DNA of 6,596 bases, taken from NCBI GenBank assembly GCA_021106655.1, contig JAIOTT010000337.1, forward strand, positions 1 through 6,596, written 5' to 3'. This stretch comes from Bacteroidales bacterium. Lineage in GTDB: Bacteria; Bacteroidota; Bacteroidia; Bacteroidales; SMBSF77. Positions 6,216-6,596 of the stretch are shown here, one piece after another. Made by a program: the position numbers and the translations under genes. Position 1 is the stretch's first letter; the number at the start of each line of letters is the position of its first letter. The notes beneath the pieces are model-generated. The model saw nothing but the letters and a program-made list of their open reading frames with translations, was not told where the DNA came from and did no database searches.

Positions 6216-6596
6216 CTATCGAATAATTAATATTCTTTTCTTTATTGCCTCATCTGTAAAAACACTTATGAAATAAATTCCAGGCGGTTGGTCAATTGAG
6301 ATTTGAACCGATTTGAGTTTAAGGACATTTATGTTCAAAATCTCTTTACCCCTGACATCTGTAATAATTACATTGTTTGCTTTATCCAGAAGTAATGTAA
6401 ACTCTCCTGAATTCGGATTAGGATAAATTGAAAAATCATTAATATCGTATGTTTCAAAAATCCCAACTGTTGTTGAATCTGCAACCTGTATCGTTAAGCT
6501 ATCGTTACACCCATTCAGATCGGCAAAAACAACTTTATAAATGCCTGCAGAAAGATAATAAGCCGTGTCAGTAGTTTGATAAGCCGGATCATCCCA
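6216..6596 (-). CDS. T9SS type A sorting domain protein (C-terminal part only)
   Basis: The last 126 residues of a secreted protein are visible; the N-terminus lies beyond the right edge and the stop is TAG at 6216-6218. Visible residues 1-41 look like the end of an SprB/PKD-type adhesin repeat (AGIYKVVFADLNGCNDSLTI). From about residue 53 there is a type A C-terminal sorting domain: FSIYPNPNSGEFTL, an ITDVRGKEIL beta hairpin, PPGIYFISVF, and the basic end KKRILIIR. These domains direct export through the Bacteroidota type IX secretion system and are cleaved on anchoring to the cell surface or on release. The protein is therefore probably a surface adhesin or a large repeat protein; any catalytic domain is outside the window. 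It is convergent with the cold-shock gene. Confidence 0.93.
   Translation of the reverse strand, partial: WDDPAYQTTDTAYYLSAGIYKVVFADLNGCNDSLTIQVADSTTVGIFETYDINDFSIYPNPNSGEFTLLLDKANNVIITDVRGKEILNINVLKLKSVQISIDQPPGIYFISVFTDEAIKKRILIIR

Overview
The window looks like part of a chromosome from a member of the Bacteroidota, probably a Bacteroidia-type lineage. Four things in the sequence point there: two promoters of the Bacteroidota type (TTG, about 20 bases, then TAnnTTTG), genes without Shine-Dalgarno sequences, a type IX secretion (T9SS) C-terminal sorting domain, and a large exported protein that combines TPR, PD40 beta-propeller and SPOR domains. Base composition is AT-rich. The genus cannot be determined from this window.

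About three quarters of the window (1-4999, minus strand) is one uninterrupted reading frame of at least 1,666 codons that runs off the left edge. Its product has a signal peptide, a TPR segment, a PD40/WD40-like propeller, roughly 1,000 residues of charged helical sequence with degenerate repeats, a Val-Ala/Glu low-complexity linker, one SPOR-like domain, an Ala-Thr-Pro linker and a second SPOR-like domain. The start is unusual: no in-frame ATG is available, so a TTG must be used. All sizeable plus-strand frames inside this region are antisense shadows.

The divergent intergenic region (5000-5276) holds a short hexamer-repeat tract like those inside the big gene, a small inverted repeat, and a clear promoter for the next gene. 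At 5277-5690 (+) is a small unrecognised protein with two membrane segments. A 265-base gap follows, with a degenerate heptamer-like tract, a GC-rich mini-hairpin and a second clear promoter. That promoter serves a 63-residue CspA-family cold-shock protein (5956-6147, +). A strong palindromic terminator (6176-6208) separates it from the convergent 3' end of a T9SS-secreted protein (6216-6596, minus, partial). That protein ends in an SprB/PKD-like repeat and a type A sorting domain.

Apart from a general cell-envelope theme (a peptidoglycan-binding scaffold-like protein, a small membrane protein, a T9SS cargo), nothing shows that these genes form one pathway; each appears to be its own transcription unit. 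The most interesting item is the giant TPR-PD40-helical repeat-SPOR protein. It resembles the T9SS periplasmic protein PorE at its N-terminus but carries SPOR domains in the C-terminal part, where PorE has an OmpA-type domain.
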